Notes under the pieces: model-generated
What the model was told of the DNA's origin: nothing
The model's input: only the letters and a program-made list of their open reading frames with translations
The model's database searches: none
Part shown: positions 1-10,352 of the stretch, in pieces
Layout: every line of letters begins with the position of its first letter
How positions within the stretch are numbered: the stretch's first letter is position 1
Position numbers and translations under genes: made by a program
Assembly: GCA_949775045.1 (NCBI GenBank)
Contig: OX459105.1
Coordinates: forward strand, 15,090,227-15,154,226
DNA length: 64,000 bases
Direction: 5' to 3'
From: Metridium senile
Lineage: Eukaryota > Cnidaria > Anthozoa > Actiniaria > Metridiidae

Positions 1-344
1 ATATGAGGGTGAGTGGCATCAATGCACAAACTATGGACACTGTTTTGCATAAACAATGTACATATTGAGAGGTACATGGGGGGGTCCTCAACTCTGCAAC
101 ATATACTGCAACACCGCAAAAGCAATTGTTCTACCACACTGCATCACAATATCTCTCACCAAATACTACAAACACCACAGCTTTAAAATTCACAGCACAC
201 CGCAGCTTGAAAAAGCAAACACCACACACTGAAGGCAATTACATCACCGCAACAATATTTTTTTCACTGCAACACTGCATGAAATATTTATCAATACTGC
301 AACACCCATGTCCCCCTCCATATTGTACACAATGTTGTTGACAA

Positions 345-1102
345 ATGATGATATGCAATGATGATGATGATAATGACGATGGTGGTGATAATTGTGCTGA
401 TAATTGTGCTGATGATGGTGATGATGATGATTATGATAATTGTAATGGTTATGATGATGGTGATGATAATTGTAATGATGATTATGATGATGGTGATGAT
501 AATTGTGATGATGGTGATTATAAAATTGTTGAAATTCTTATTGATGATGATGATGGTGTTGATAATAATGATGGAGATTATAGTGATGATGGTGATGAGA
601 ATTGTGATGATGGTGATTATGATATTGTTGAAATTCTTATTGATGATGATGATGGTGTTGATAATAATTATGGAGATTATAGTGGTGATGGTGATGAGAA
701 TTGTGATGATGGTGATTATAAAATTGTTGAAATTCTTATTGATGATGATGATGGTGTTGATAATAATTATAGAGATTATAGTGGTGATGGTGATGATAAT
801 TGTGATGATGGTGATTATGATATTGTTGAAATTCTTATTGATGATGATGATGGTGTTGATAATAATGATGGAGATTATAGTGGTGATGATAATGATAATT
901 GTTATTGATGGTGATGGTGATGATAATTGTGATGATGATGGTGATGATAATTGTGATGATGCTGGTGGTTATGATGTTGCTGTTGTTTGTTAATAATGAT
1001 GAAGATTATAGTGGTGGTGATGTTAATGATGTTATCAATGATGATAATGAGGTTCGTGATAATAATGATGGAGATTATAGTGGAGGTGATAGCTATTTAT
1101 AA
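345..1102. repeat. GAT-rich minisatellite, about 99-bp higher period
   Basis: Dense GAT/GAT-like triplets. A longer unit containing attgttgaaattcttatt recurs near 522, 622, 721 and 820, so the region is a roughly 99-bp minisatellite built on a trinucleotide repeat. The long Asp-rich and Met/Ile-rich open frames are a by-product of the 3-bp period. The first 340 bases hold nothing I can identify beyond CA/GCA-rich sequence. Confidence 0.85.
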
Positions 1103-1199
1103 GTTGATCTTTTTTTTTTCAAGTTGTTCCTAAGAAAAACTAGTTAAATTTTATATACAAAATGTATAAATAAGCATGTCTGCTTTTCTTTTGAGTTAT

Positions 1200-1280
1200 T
1201 TACTCCGACGAAGGGCTAAAGCTCGAAACGTCAAAAAAGTAAAGTTAACATTTTTACGGTGTTACATATTTCATTCTATT
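1200..1280 (+). repeat. Dispersed repeat end with CGACGAAGGGCT...GCTCGAAACGTC core
   Basis: The same block (core, then AAAGTTAACATTTTTACGG, then GTGTTACA) recurs at 31820-31905 (+), as an inverted partial at 31762-31790, and at 61068-61135 (-). The core can form a 4-bp hairpin (GGGC/GCTC) between CGACGA and CGAAAC, which resembles a hammerhead-ribozyme core. This kind of end is known from Penelope-like retroelements, so I infer that origin. It lies just upstream of a fukutin exon. Confidence 0.5.
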
Positions 1281-1304
1281 ATAATTACCTCTCTACTTTT
1301 CTAG

Positions 1305-4300
1305 GATAACTTTGAAATAGCACTCGTAAAAGAAGGGTTCCAGAGTAACTGCTGCAAAGACCAAGACCCCCGTGTCATTACAGTTGATCGAGTAATCCAT
1401 TCATCCATAGATTTACATTGTTCATTCACCAAGGCTGGTACTACCATAGACTTTGTAGTTTTCTACAAGAGACAGAACTTTCTCTGGCATGGTACAGTGT
1501 CTGAGAGGAACCATAAACTACCTGGGCTGGTGTTTGGCAAATCAGCAGGAGCATTTAATAAGTAAGTAGAACAGAGAGAAGGTAGAAACTGTGTGTCTAA
1601 AGAATGAGTTTGAACTGTGGGAGAGATTTCAATGAGCAATAGTCCTTTTCACAGTTCCGTTCAATGACCACAAATGATAGTTCCCAGTCGAGGTTCCAGT
1701 TGCTGCGCATGATGAATTATAGTTTTGCTGTGCGCAGCAACTCCAACCTCGACTTGGAACTATTATTCGTAGTAACTGAACGGAACTGTGAAAAGGTATA
1801 ATAATAAGTAAGTAGTTCAGGAAAAGAGCAGAATATTTATTAAAAGATAAATCACTTTTTTAACGTCTCAATCTTATAGCAAGACACAAGTGGCATACAC
1901 TCACTACCTTTACGTTAAATAATTTAGCACACAACTCTGCTCGGATCTGCACTTTTGCGGAGGGAGGAAAACCGGATAACCCGGAGAAAAACCCTCGTGG
2001 CATCGAAAAGAGCAACACAACAAACAATAGTATCAATCAAACGGAAGAGAGGGTAGACATGTAAGGACAATAGCTGTGACCGTGTTGAACGTTTTAACTT
2101 TAATGTGATGTGTTTTTATAAAGCGCGTTTCACATCTGTCCCTGTGCGCTTAATACAATTACAGTGGAACTCCGCCTTACGGCCACCCGCTTAATACGGC
2201 CACCTCGTTATTGCGGCCAGTTTTTAAAGGCCCCGACGAAATGCATGCTAGCCTGAGAAAACAGACGTTCTTTCGCTCCTCTTCCCCCCGCGAAATTCCC
2301 GAAATTCCCGCGGGGGGGGGAAGAGGAGTGAAAGAACGTCTGTTTTTTCAGGCTAAATGCATGCCCATACATTTTCTATAAAGTGTACCCGCTTAATACG
2401 GCCACCCCGTTAATACGGCCACTTTGGGCTGTCCCTTCGTTGGCCGGATTAACGGGGTTCCACTGTAGTCTCATGTACGAGCCGCTGTTAGAGGGTCCGA
2501 TTTACGTCCTTATCCGACTACAGTAATAATTTTAATTTTATTTACCAGTTTTAAGCTCAAACAGTCAAAGATCGACGACATCAAAGTCTGGATTCCCCAA
2601 CGACCAAACAACTTTCTCTCCGAAATGAAAGCTTCTAGATTTATCGAATGTGACGTCAAACGAGCACAAAAATTCTACTCTGAATATGGCGAAGAGAAGA
2701 ATGCAGAGGAGGAAGAGTTTAGTTTTGTAGCAAGGAATATTCTAGAAACGGCCAAGAGGGCATTGGATGGTCTTGGTGTTCGGTTCTGGTTGAGCAGTGG
2801 AACGTGCTTAGGTTTGTGCTACAGTTGACTCTCTCGTAAGCGACCGCCCTCGGACCAGAAGAAAGTGGTCGCTTACGAGAGTGGTCGTTCAGAGAGAGTG
2901 AAATATTTAGTATACATGTATTTGCCTTCTTCCTCTTTGAAAGACTTCTCAAAGGAATACTTTTCCCTCCTCCTCACATTTATATACATGAAGCTATATA
3001 TGTCAATTTGTACGGCTGTTATTTTAAAAATAGTCCCCTTAACAGTCCCTTTCACAGTTCCCTGCGCCATCTTAAAAGGTAGCCGGGCCTTTGCATTGAA
3101 GCGAGACGAACGTTGAGTTTGCAATGATAGAGACCTTTAAACACCTCACGTGACATTTATTCACGTGTCTCTATCACTGTAAGCTCAACGTTCGTCTCGC
3201 TTCAATGCTAAGGCCCGTCTACCTTTTAAAATGGCGCAGGGAACTGTTAAGTAAACCACCTATCAATTACTACTCTATGACGTAGCCTGAGTAAACGCAC
3301 TAAGTGCGTCTAGTTATGTTTAAAAAAACACACAACAGTTGTAAGCAAGTTGTAGGTATGATTTACACGAAGCCGCAATTCGTGTTGTAAGGGTGGCGTA
3401 AGCAGGTTGCATGCGACAGTTGTAAGCAGAAGTTGTACCGTGTAAATCGGCCTTTACAAATTTCATTCTATTACCTAACCAATCGTCTAATTAAGGGTGA
3501 CGAAAACGTTAATAACACAAATCTTTTCAGTTTTACAGTAGTCTAATATAGTGATATTCTGTTTGTAGGTTGGTATCGTCAATGTGGTGTTATACCATAC
3601 AGTAAAGATGTAGATATAGGGATATGGATAAAAGACTATGACTCAAGGCTTATTGAGAGGTTTAATAGATATGGGCTTGTCTTGAAACATAGGTTTGGAA
3701 AGGTACATCCTTTGAGTCTTTAGAATATTAAAACAAAAAAACTAATACTTTATCATCAATAAACGTCACTTCCGGTACTGACTGAAGGGCAACAAAGTCG
3801 TAGATCACCTACAAGTGACTGTTGTTTTAGTTTATTAACATCTGAAAATGCCGGGTTTTTACTCGATGTTTGGATGTAGCATTTGAAAACGAAGAGACAA
3901 GATAGAAGTTTCTTTAGAATACCAAGTGAAGTTACTTGCCCTTCAGCACTAAAGTTTTCAATGAAATGTCACGTGATTGATAGTAAAGAATTGCTGTGTT
4001 CCTGATAACAACGGGCATGCGTTATGTTCATGGAATGAAATTATGAATTTAATTTTTTTTGATTTCTAACACAATGTTTTCCTATTTGCAGGTAGAGGAT
4101 AGTTTTGAGCTATCATTCAGGCCTCGTCATGACAATGTCAAGTTAGATATTTTCTTTTTCTATGAAGAGAAGGATTACATGTGGAATGGGGGGACTCAAG
4201 CAAGAACAGGGAAAAAGTTTAAGTAAGAAATTCATTTGATAGTTCCTCCTCGCCTGCCATCCTTCCTTCCTTCCTCCTCGCCTTCCATCCTTCCTTCCTC

Positions 4301-5015
4301 CCTTCTTTCAAGCCTGCGTGCCATACTTTCTTCTTTCCTACCTTTTCTTTCCTTCGTTCCTCCTCTCCCTTTCCTTCCTTCCTTCCTTCCTTCCTTCCTT
4401 CCTTCCTTCCTTCCTTCCTTCCTTCCTTCCTTCCTTCCTTCCTTCCTTCCTTCCTTCCTTCCTTCCTTCCTTCCTTCCTTCCTTCCTTCCTTCCTTCCTT
4501 CCTTCCTTCCTTCCTTCCTTCCTTCCTTCCTTCCTTCCTTCTTTCCCTTCCTTTTCTTCCCTGTCTACTTCGTCACTCTCTACTTCGTCCCCCTCTCCCT
4601 TTCTCCTTTCATTCTTTGTAATTCACTCCTTCTTGTCCTGTCTTTCTTACCGTCCTTTCCTTGACCCTTCCGTCCTCTCCTTGACTCTTCCTTCTTTTAT
4701 CTCTTCCTCTGTCATTCTTTTGTCTCTCCGTCATTCCTTTATTTATTCAAACGCTTTCACCAAGCTTTCTTGAAACAAATTTATGTTATTTTGTCCCATA
4801 GGTATATATTTCCCAAGTTTACATTATGTTGGACAGAATTCCTCACTCTCAAGGTACGTGTACCATGTGAAACACAGTCTTACATCGACGCCAACTATGG
4901 CATGGACTGGTATAAACCTGTTAAGGCCTGGGACTGGAAAGCTAGCCCATCAAATGTCCAACCGAACGGTGAGTGGGACAAAAAGGACTGGAGCGAGGTG
5001 ATTCAGCTATTATGA
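1305..5015 (+). CDS. FKTN: Fukutin (ribitol-5-phosphate transferase family), 3' part of gene
   Basis: Fukutin is a Golgi/ER enzyme that adds ribitol-5-phosphate to the O-mannosyl glycan of alpha-dystroglycan, working with FKRP. Exons read as 1305-1561, 2549-2811, 3569-3702, 4092-4222 and 4802-5015. All have GT/AG borders and sum to 999 nt, giving 332 residues plus stop. The LicD-type nucleotidyltransferase region is clear: [16 protein letters not shown], then YSKDVDIG with the acidic metal-binding pair, then LDIFFFYEE and MWNGGTQA. The tail has [21 protein letters not shown] and a final EVIQLL, all characteristic of fukutin rather than FKRP. Against vertebrate fukutin (about 460 aa) roughly the first 130 residues, with the membrane anchor, lie off the left edge. 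Introns carry foldback elements and a CTTC microsatellite. No frame damage is seen. Confidence 0.93.
1641..1797. mobile_element. Foldback MITE with CCTTTTCACAGTTCCGTTCA ends
   Basis: Terminal inverted repeats CCTTTTCACAGTTCCGTTCA and its complement bound a 157-bp element in a fukutin intron. The arms also match internally (gttgctgcgca and tgcgcagcaac). The termini resemble those of the elements near 3035 and 6188 (TAGTCCCTTTCACAGTTCC), which suggests one family with different interiors. Confidence 0.75.
1868..2040. mobile_element. Fragment of a dispersed SINE-like repeat (family 2)
   Basis: This stretch, with AGCACACAACTCTGCTC and GGAGAAAAACCCTCGTGGCA, matches blocks at 27120-27250 and 28986-29170. 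In the latter copy the repeat runs on into a tRNA-like segment, so this is a headless fragment of a tRNA-derived SINE. Confidence 0.6.
2162..2465. mobile_element. TA-flanked MITE with CAGTGGAAC ends (mariner/pogo type)
   Basis: Ends CAGTGGAAC and GTTCCACTG are flanked by TA on both sides. The interior has repeated CGGCCACCCGCTTAATACGG motifs. The same family occurs at 28713-28899. TA duplication and CAGT-like termini point to the Tc1/mariner/pogo group. A second foldback element is nested inside it at 2249-2355. Confidence 0.8.
2249..2355. mobile_element. TAGCCTG foldback MITE with 9-bp target duplication, nested
   Basis: Perfect ends TAGCCTGA and TCAGGCTA close a GC-rich hairpin. The flanks 2240-2248 and 2356-2364 are both AATGCATGC, a 9-bp target site duplication. 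It is inserted inside the TA-flanked MITE, so it is the younger of the two. A sister copy lies at 40709-40783. Confidence 0.88.
2823..2882. repeat. Hairpin repeat with ACTCTCGTAAGCGACC arms
   Basis: Short inverted repeat (ctctcgtaagcgacc and ggtcgcttacgagag) directly after the donor site of the second fukutin exon in this window. It probably represents a small foldback element. No target duplication was resolved. Confidence 0.6.
3035..3250. mobile_element. Long foldback element (TTTCACAGTTCC ends)
   Basis: Left arm has CAGTTCCCTGCGCCATCTT and AAGCGAGACGAACGTTGAG. The right arm is the complement, ending in AAGATGGCGCAGGGAACTG-like sequence. The spacer contains two near-identical copies of the tail of each arm (tgatagaga, tctctatca). 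Related copies lie at 6188-6395 and 6395-6505. Confidence 0.75.
4370..4545. repeat. CTTC tetranucleotide microsatellite
   Basis: About 175 bp of near-perfect (CTTC)n in the last fukutin intron, within a pyrimidine-rich stretch that spans 4250-4760. The open frames of Leu/Pro/Ser here are artefacts. Confidence 0.95.
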
Positions 5016-5283
5016 ACGCTTACTCAGTAACAGTCTTCTCTCGATATGGAAAAACGCGGAAGTCTGAGTATAGAAGGAAGTGGATCATTTCGTCTCTCCG
5101 CTGTGAAGTCGTAATTGCTTGGGCGTTTTTGTTTCGAGGTGGACTTTTTACGGTGCAAACAGCATTAACTCCGAACGTGTCCATTAAAGATAGAGAAGAA
5201 ATATGTACCTGTGAAGGACTATGGTAGATGGGTGACAAGTTAGCCATGTCAATTAAATTACCCGGGCTATTGCTGGTAAAGCC

Positions 5284-5465
5284 TAGCCTCCTCCGCAGGC
5301 AACCCTTTCCTTTTCCTCCCTTGGGATCCCTTTGTCATTTGACCGAGGGGGATTGGTCCCCGGCAAGAAATGATGGGGCCTCAGTCCCTCCCGGTCACTC
5401 GAGACAGGAAGCCCAATAAGAGGGGAAAAAAGAAAACGGAGCAGAGACGCCTGCGGAGGAGGCTA
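5284..5465. mobile_element. TAGCCTCC foldback MITE with 9-bp target duplication
   Basis: Ends TAGCCTCCTCCGCAGGC and GCCTGCGGAGGAGGCTA. Both flanks (5275-5283 and 5466-5474) are GGTAAAGCC, an exact 9-bp duplication. Three more copies of this family are at 10207, 41174 and 45042. The 9-bp duplication suggests a Mutator-like or similar transposase; no transposase gene is present here. Confidence 0.9.
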
Positions 5466-5474
5466 GGTAAAGCC

Positions 5475-6185
5475 CGAGAGTCGGGTCGGTAATGTCTAGT
5501 AATGAAGTGAATCTCAAAAGTATTAGGAATAATATTTTAATTATTTAACGTTAGCCTTAAAATTCAGTCATGTTATATATCAAATTGTAAAAATAATATT
5601 AAATATTTATAAAAGTTCTGTAAAATGGTCAACAAATTCGTGCATGCATCTTGTCTCGCACTTTAGATGTAGGTCGAAGTAATCCGTTGGCAGCTTTGTT
5701 GCTTCTCACGGCCTAAAACAATATTTACAAATCAAGGAAGAGAGAAATCAACGTTGTGCGACAGCTAAAAGTATTTCGAAAGTGTTGATTGTAAGCATAT
5801 TTGTTCTGCAGATTGTAACGCTGCAAAGTTTCGCACAACAAGTCGCACGCGATTTTGTTCTTCTTTCAATCGCATCGCAAAATAGTTAGTTTTTAACATT
5901 TTTGCATGACATTTCAAATTGCACAACGTTCGCTCATATACCCACAGCAAAATGGAGTGTGTTTTATATCCTTGATATAACCACAGGCATAAATTAAAGT
6001 TTTGTAATTTTTTATTGAAAAATAAAAGAAATATTATATACTTAGTTTTAATCAATATTGAAATATTTAATACTTGTTATAATTAATGTCCGAAATTCAT
6101 CAATAAATGTGAATAATATCAGCATTGGAGTTAGTATTGATGTGGTGGAGTGTGGAGTCGATCCTGTTTAGAAAGATTGAATAAA
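5475..6185. other. AT-rich intergenic region, no gene seen
   Basis: Between the fukutin stop region and the next foldback elements the sequence is AT-rich. The only sizeable open frame (5765-6055, minus) shows no recognisable domain or composition, and I do not call it. Confidence 0.5.
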
Positions 6186-6187
6186 TA

Positions 6188-6505
6188 GTCCCTTTCACAG
6201 TTCCCCGCGCCATCTTGAAAGGTAGCCAGGCCTTTGCATCGAAGCGAGACGAACGTTGAACTTGCAATGATAGAGACCTTTTAACACTTGCCGGACGATT
6301 ATTCACGTGTTTCTATCATTGCCAGCTCTAACGTTCGTCTCGCTTCGATGCAAAGGCGTGGCTACCTTTCAAGATGGCGCAGGGAACTGTGAAGGGAACT
6401 ATTATTCACGTATCTCTATCATTACAAGCTCAACGTTCGTCTCGCTTCGATGCAAAGGCCGGGCTACCTTTCAAGATGGCGCAGGGAACTGTGAAGGAGA
6501 CTATT
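6188..6505. mobile_element. Compound foldback element, three arms of one family
   Basis: Arms carrying CAAGATGGCGCAGGGAACTG or its complement, and AACGTTCGTCTCGCTTCGATGC, occur at 6190-6270 (inverted), 6330-6395 and 6425-6500 (direct). A complete hairpin element appears to have gained a tandem copy of its right arm. Same family as 3035-3250. Confidence 0.7.
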
Positions 6506-6614
6506 CGCAAACCGTGAAGTTGTTTAATATTTTTGGGAAATGTTGTTCAACGCCTCTGTTTCCTGTTGTGTTGGATGTCGATAATGGTCAGGAGTATGTT
6601 GTACGAAGCTTTTA

Positions 6615-6765
6615 AAAGCCTGCATGAATAGCGCTATCCACCGGATAAATCCCAATCTAACGGATAAAACCTTCAAATTCTAATTCTACACACTGTACTG
6701 GATTACTCTTTACTTGATAAGTCTTTATCCAGTGGATGACTTTATCCAGGCTTCGTACAACTGGT
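6615..6765. mobile_element. MITE-like repeat with TATCCACCGGATAAA motif
   Basis: Contains AATAGCGCTATCCACCGGATAAAT and weakly inverted ends ACGAAGC / GCTTCGT. A second copy at about 28320-28455 (TGTACGAATGGTGAATAGCG and TCCACCATTCGTACAG) shows inverted termini more clearly. Confidence 0.6.
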
Positions 6766-7100
6766 CCCAGCTGTCCATGTTGTCTTTGTTCGGTCGTTTT
6801 CTTATTAAGGAAATTTCCTTCAATGTTTTACTGATTTGATGTTCACAAGGCAATATCCTATTTTCGTGACTTTTGGTTGTTTACATGTTCTTATGACCGT
6901 TACATTTCTTGGTGTTCAATGTTTGGTCCTGTGTTAATTCTAATTTTTGTTTGAATACGATGACCCAAGTTCCGATGCTCAACTCATCCATACATGTCAC
7001 ATTCAAGTATTGTTATAGCACTAAATTCTCAGACTGGAATTGTTTTCTTAAGTAACGACACAAGCACTTGTTTATTTGATACCACAAACGTTGATTGTTT

Positions 7101-7308
7101 CAGAATCCACTAAAAGCCCCATCGAGCTCGTCCATAAATCCTTTCGTAGTTTTAATGATGTAACGTTATGATATTTCAAGAACTTGTAGTTCGTAATTAA
7201 TTAACTCAGAATCCTCTAAATGCCATTTCGAGCTCGTCCATAAATCCCTTCGTAGTTTTAATGATGTAATCGTTATGGTACCTCAAGAACTTGTAGTTCG
7301 TAATTAAT
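7101..7308 (-). repeat. Two extra copies of the last coding segment of the adjacent gene
   Basis: Segments beginning near 7101 and 7206 repeat, with a spacing of about 104 bp, the last 90 or so bases of the minus-strand gene that ends at 7309. The nearer copy still reads in frame on the minus strand as FLRYHNDYIIKTTKG...ELEMAFRGF and a stop. The farther copy has lost one base and is frameshifted. Only the copy at 7309 is joined to the main open frame. The others are tandem duplications or possible relic alternative 3' ends. Confidence 0.85.
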
Positions 7309-9342
7309 TCAGAATCCTCTAAATGCCATGTCGAGCTCGTCCATAAATCCCTTCGTAGTTTTAATGATGTAACCGTTATGGTACTTCAAGAACTTTGCAA
7401 TGTATGGGTTATCGCTAGCCTGTGATCGAATCTCTGCATCTTGGAACAATTTATTCAGAGCATATATCTTCTGTCTTCTGAGCACAACACTGTTATCAAT
7501 AAAAGGATTGTATTTATCTTGTACTCCGAATACAGCTTCGTAATTCAAACAATAGTTTCCCCTGCAAAACATAGTTATCATCCGAGCAACTGCAACACCG
7601 ACTGGTAACTGGTCGATCTCAGGCTCTGTCGACAAGGAGAAGCCGTGAGGGCCTCGAACGAGTCGTCGCGATATTTCGTAGAGAAGCATGAAATGTAGCT
7701 CATTCATTGGGCTGATTTGATTGTGCAGAGCGGGCTTAAGACCACTAGTGTTCAGCTTTTGAAGCATAATGCCAAGTCCCTTTGACGTTACACCCGCTGT
7801 TCTGAGCATGGAACATATATCTGGATACGCATAATACTTGCGTCGACCAACAGACTTGATAAGGCCATTTCCAGGTTGCGTTGCGGTGGGCAGAAGCTCT
7901 AGTTTAAACTTCTTGTCTTCACCAAATTGGAAGAAGAAGGGCCCTGTTTCGGAGTGATGGTACTCGTTCAAAACACATCTTATTACATTGACCACGTCGA
8001 CTCCTTTTAGATCCAACACACGATATATGAATTTAGAAGCATCGTCTGAAATATTCAAACTTTTCAGGTCCAATTGCTGAAGGTTTTTAACAAAGAACAT
8101 CTCATTGGCATCGCCCTGGCGTCGAAATTCTTCTTTCAAAGCTTTGGTCTTATCAACCCAGCCTTCAAGATCTGGTCCAAGCCAATACACACCTTTTTGC
8201 TTTTCTTCAAGTGGAATGTCGTTCCCTCCTTCTCTTTTCAATACATAGTCCTCATGATTATGCCCGTGTGGTTCAGGTTTCACTGTTGGTTGCGGTGGTA
8301 ATGGTTGGTGTGCTTTTGGCTTAGTTGCAGGTTGAGGGGTGTCACGCGTGACGTTTTCGGGAGTAGATACTTGTGTTACACTTTGTTGTGTGACCCTAGG
8401 CTGCATCGAAACCTGCATTGTTGTCTTGGCAGCAGTTGTCTGTGAAACTGTTGGCTGTGCATCAGGTGTCACATCTTGAGCCTCTTTTGGACCGACAGAA
8501 TGAGAAACAACTGAAGAAAGTGGCTGCTGAGTAACTGTAGCTGGCAGAGGCACAGGCGACTTAACCATGGGTTTGAAAGAGGAGACTTCTTTAGAAATGC
8601 CAGAGACCATCGCAGTTGAGGGAGGAGCTGGTTGCTCTGGTGCTGCTGACTTGACCGTAGTTGTTTGAGGAGGCTGTACTGCTTGTTTTTGAGCCGACGG
8701 CTCTGCTACAGTTGGCTTAGGAGCTACTGGAGGCATTGATACTGACGCGGCAGATTTGGAAAGCTCTGGTTGGAGCGCAACTTGGTGTGCTGCAGGTGCA
8801 GCAGGTTGGTGTGCAGCTGGGTCTTTATGGGCGGTTACCAGTTGAGCTTCAGGAATTGGTCCTGCCACAGAAGTCTGGACAGCATCAGTCTCTCCAGGAG
8901 AAGCCTCAGTTGATTCTGAAAGCACAGTCTCGTTTACCTGATCATCTACTGCTGGCTGAGTTGTCTTTTGATTTGAAGCAACCTCAACGGCATCCTTCTG
9001 CGATGAAATGATGGCTGTCTGTGATAGCTGCTGATCGGTACTCCACTGCTGGGTTGGCGGCGATGATTCTACAGGTGCAACTGATTGTACAAGTTTAGGT
9101 TGAGAGGGCTGTACTGGCGTCGATGCTGTTATGCCCCACTGAGGCTCTTCTCCACTGCCCTGCGTTGCCGCAGCAGGTTGCCCTACGTTCCACTGCTGTG
9201 CAGCTACTTCCCATTGCTGGTTAGGTTGCTGTGTGGTCCCTGATGGTACTGTAACGGACTCGCCTACATTCCATCCATTACCAGTCGGTTGTGTGGTAGC
9301 AGTTGGTGAAGTTACCACTTGGTTTAGATTCCACTCGGCCAT
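7309..9342 (-). CDS. Uncharacterised protein, disordered W/P/Q/T-rich N half and folded C half
   Basis: A 677-residue open frame in a single exon; I do not recognise the family. The start is taken at ATG 9342 (MAEWNLNQVV). The frame stays open upstream to a good splice acceptor (exon begins near 9383), so a 5' exon, coding or untranslated, lies further right. Residues 1 to about 85 carry spaced Trp motifs (AEWNLN, GNGWNVGE, QQWEVA, QQWNVGQ, PQWGIT). Residues up to about 360 are rich in Pro, Gln, Thr, Val and Ala with no predicted fold. From about 365 to 677 composition becomes ordered, with alternating charged and hydrophobic stretches (e.g. VYWLGPDLEGWVDKTKALKE, RMITMFCRGNYCLNYEAVFG). No signal peptide or membrane segment is seen. 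An adaptor or RNA-binding role is only a guess from the architecture. Confidence 0.8.
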   Translation of the reverse strand: MAEWNLNQVVTSPTATTQPTGNGWNVGESVTVPSGTTQQPNQQWEVAAQQWNVGQPAAATQGSGEEPQWGITASTPVQPSQPKLVQSVAPVESSPPTQQWSTDQQLSQTAIISSQKDAVEVASNQKTTQPAVDDQVNETVLSESTEASPGETDAVQTSVAGPIPEAQLVTAHKDPAAHQPAAPAAHQVALQPELSKSAASVSMPPVAPKPTVAEPSAQKQAVQPPQTTTVKSAAPEQPAPPSTAMVSGISKEVSSFKPMVKSPVPLPATVTQQPLSSVVSHSVGPKEAQDVTPDAQPTVSQTTAAKTTMQVSMQPRVTQQSVTQVSTPENVTRDTPQPATKPKAHQPLPPQPTVKPEPHGHNHEDYVLKREGGNDIPLEEKQKGVYWLGPDLEGWVDKTKALKEEFRRQGDANEMFFVKNLQQLDLKSLNISDDASKFIYRVLDLKGVDVVNVIRCVLNEYHHSETGPFFFQFGEDKKFKLELLPTATQPGNGLIKSVGRRKYYAYPDICSMLRTAGVTSKGLGIMLQKLNTSGLKPALHNQISPMNELHFMLLYEISRRLVRGPHGFSLSTEPEIDQLPVGVAVARMITMFCRGNYCLNYEAVFGVQDKYNPFIDNSVVLRRQKIYALNKLFQDAEIRSQASDNPYIAKFLKYHNGYIIKTTKGFMDELDMAFRGF

Positions 9343-9383
9343 GTTGTCTAGATGTTCGTAACTCAAGTCTTTCGACTTCTTTC

Positions 9384-10206
9384 CTGCAAATGTACAAATG
9401 AAATAATACTTTTAGACACAATGGAATTCGTGAAGCGAAGATAGCGATACTCTTCCGTCAATCAAACACAGTTTGTCTAGACAACTAATTACGTAAACTG
9501 TAAACAACGGTCGATGTAAACATAAAACAGGTAGAAATATTATTTTAAAGAGAAAATTGAGCCAAAAATACAACTGTCTTATGAAAGACATGAAACTTAT
9601 TTAGTTTGAACAGTCTGATACCTAAAATATATTTTTAGGTCCTGGAAAAAATGATTTTTCATTGAACTGTCGTTCACGACGTGTTTGTAAAATGTCTAGG
9701 CAAATTGTGTTTGATTGACGGAAGAGAATCTGTTTGGCGCGTAGTAATGAAGTCGGTGGTAATACATACTAACAACTAATTTCTCATGGTTGTAAGCCGC
9801 AAGCCGTCCGTACAAATGGATAATTAAAAAGCGCATTGAGACGTATGTGAAATGCGCTATATAAGCACCACATAACATGACTTTACATCTTAATTAAGTG
9901 TATGATATGGATGACTACGTTGATTGACCTCCATTGAATTCCTACATGAAATGTTTTCCTAATGTTAGGTATATACGTATACCAGTCGTTTTGTTAAAAA
10001 GTTAATCAGTGAGGGTGAAAAATATTGGTAAACGTTTTGGAAACACTAACATGTATTGCTCGTATTAAATTTTGACCTATTTGAATTTAAAACTGCAAAA
10101 CAATAATTCATCTCTCAAAAACTCAAAATTCCAATTATTCATAGAACACATGCACTCAATCATACCTTGTCCTATTCCTTAAAGAAATATGAACGTCATA
10201 CATATG
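9384..10206. other. Intergenic or 5' intron sequence, no gene seen
   Basis: AT-rich sequence upstream of the minus-strand gene. It has a plausible acceptor at 9384-9385, but I could not identify a convincing 5' exon. The minus-strand open frame at 9696-9878 has no recognisable features. Confidence 0.5.
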
Positions 10207-10352
10207 TAGCCTCCTCCGCAGGCAACTCCTGAGTCCGAGAGAGATTTTCGTGATTTTGGGGCTCCTGTTGCCATATGCCACAGGAAGCCCGCGACGTGTT
10301 TTTTCTTTTTCTTCGTTTTTTTCTGCTTTAGAGATGCCTGCGGAGGAGGCTA
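10207..10352. mobile_element. TAGCCTCC foldback MITE with 9-bp target duplication
   Basis: Ends TAGCCTCCTCCGCAGGC and GCCTGCGGAGGAGGCTA. Flanks 10198-10206 and 10353-10361 are both ATACATATG. Same family as 5284-5465. Confidence 0.9.

Noticed and set aside
345..993. Asp-rich and Met/Ile-rich open frames of 187-211 codons
   Set aside because: They are overlapping frames of one GAT trinucleotide repeat; open frames are expected from the period and there is no gene context.
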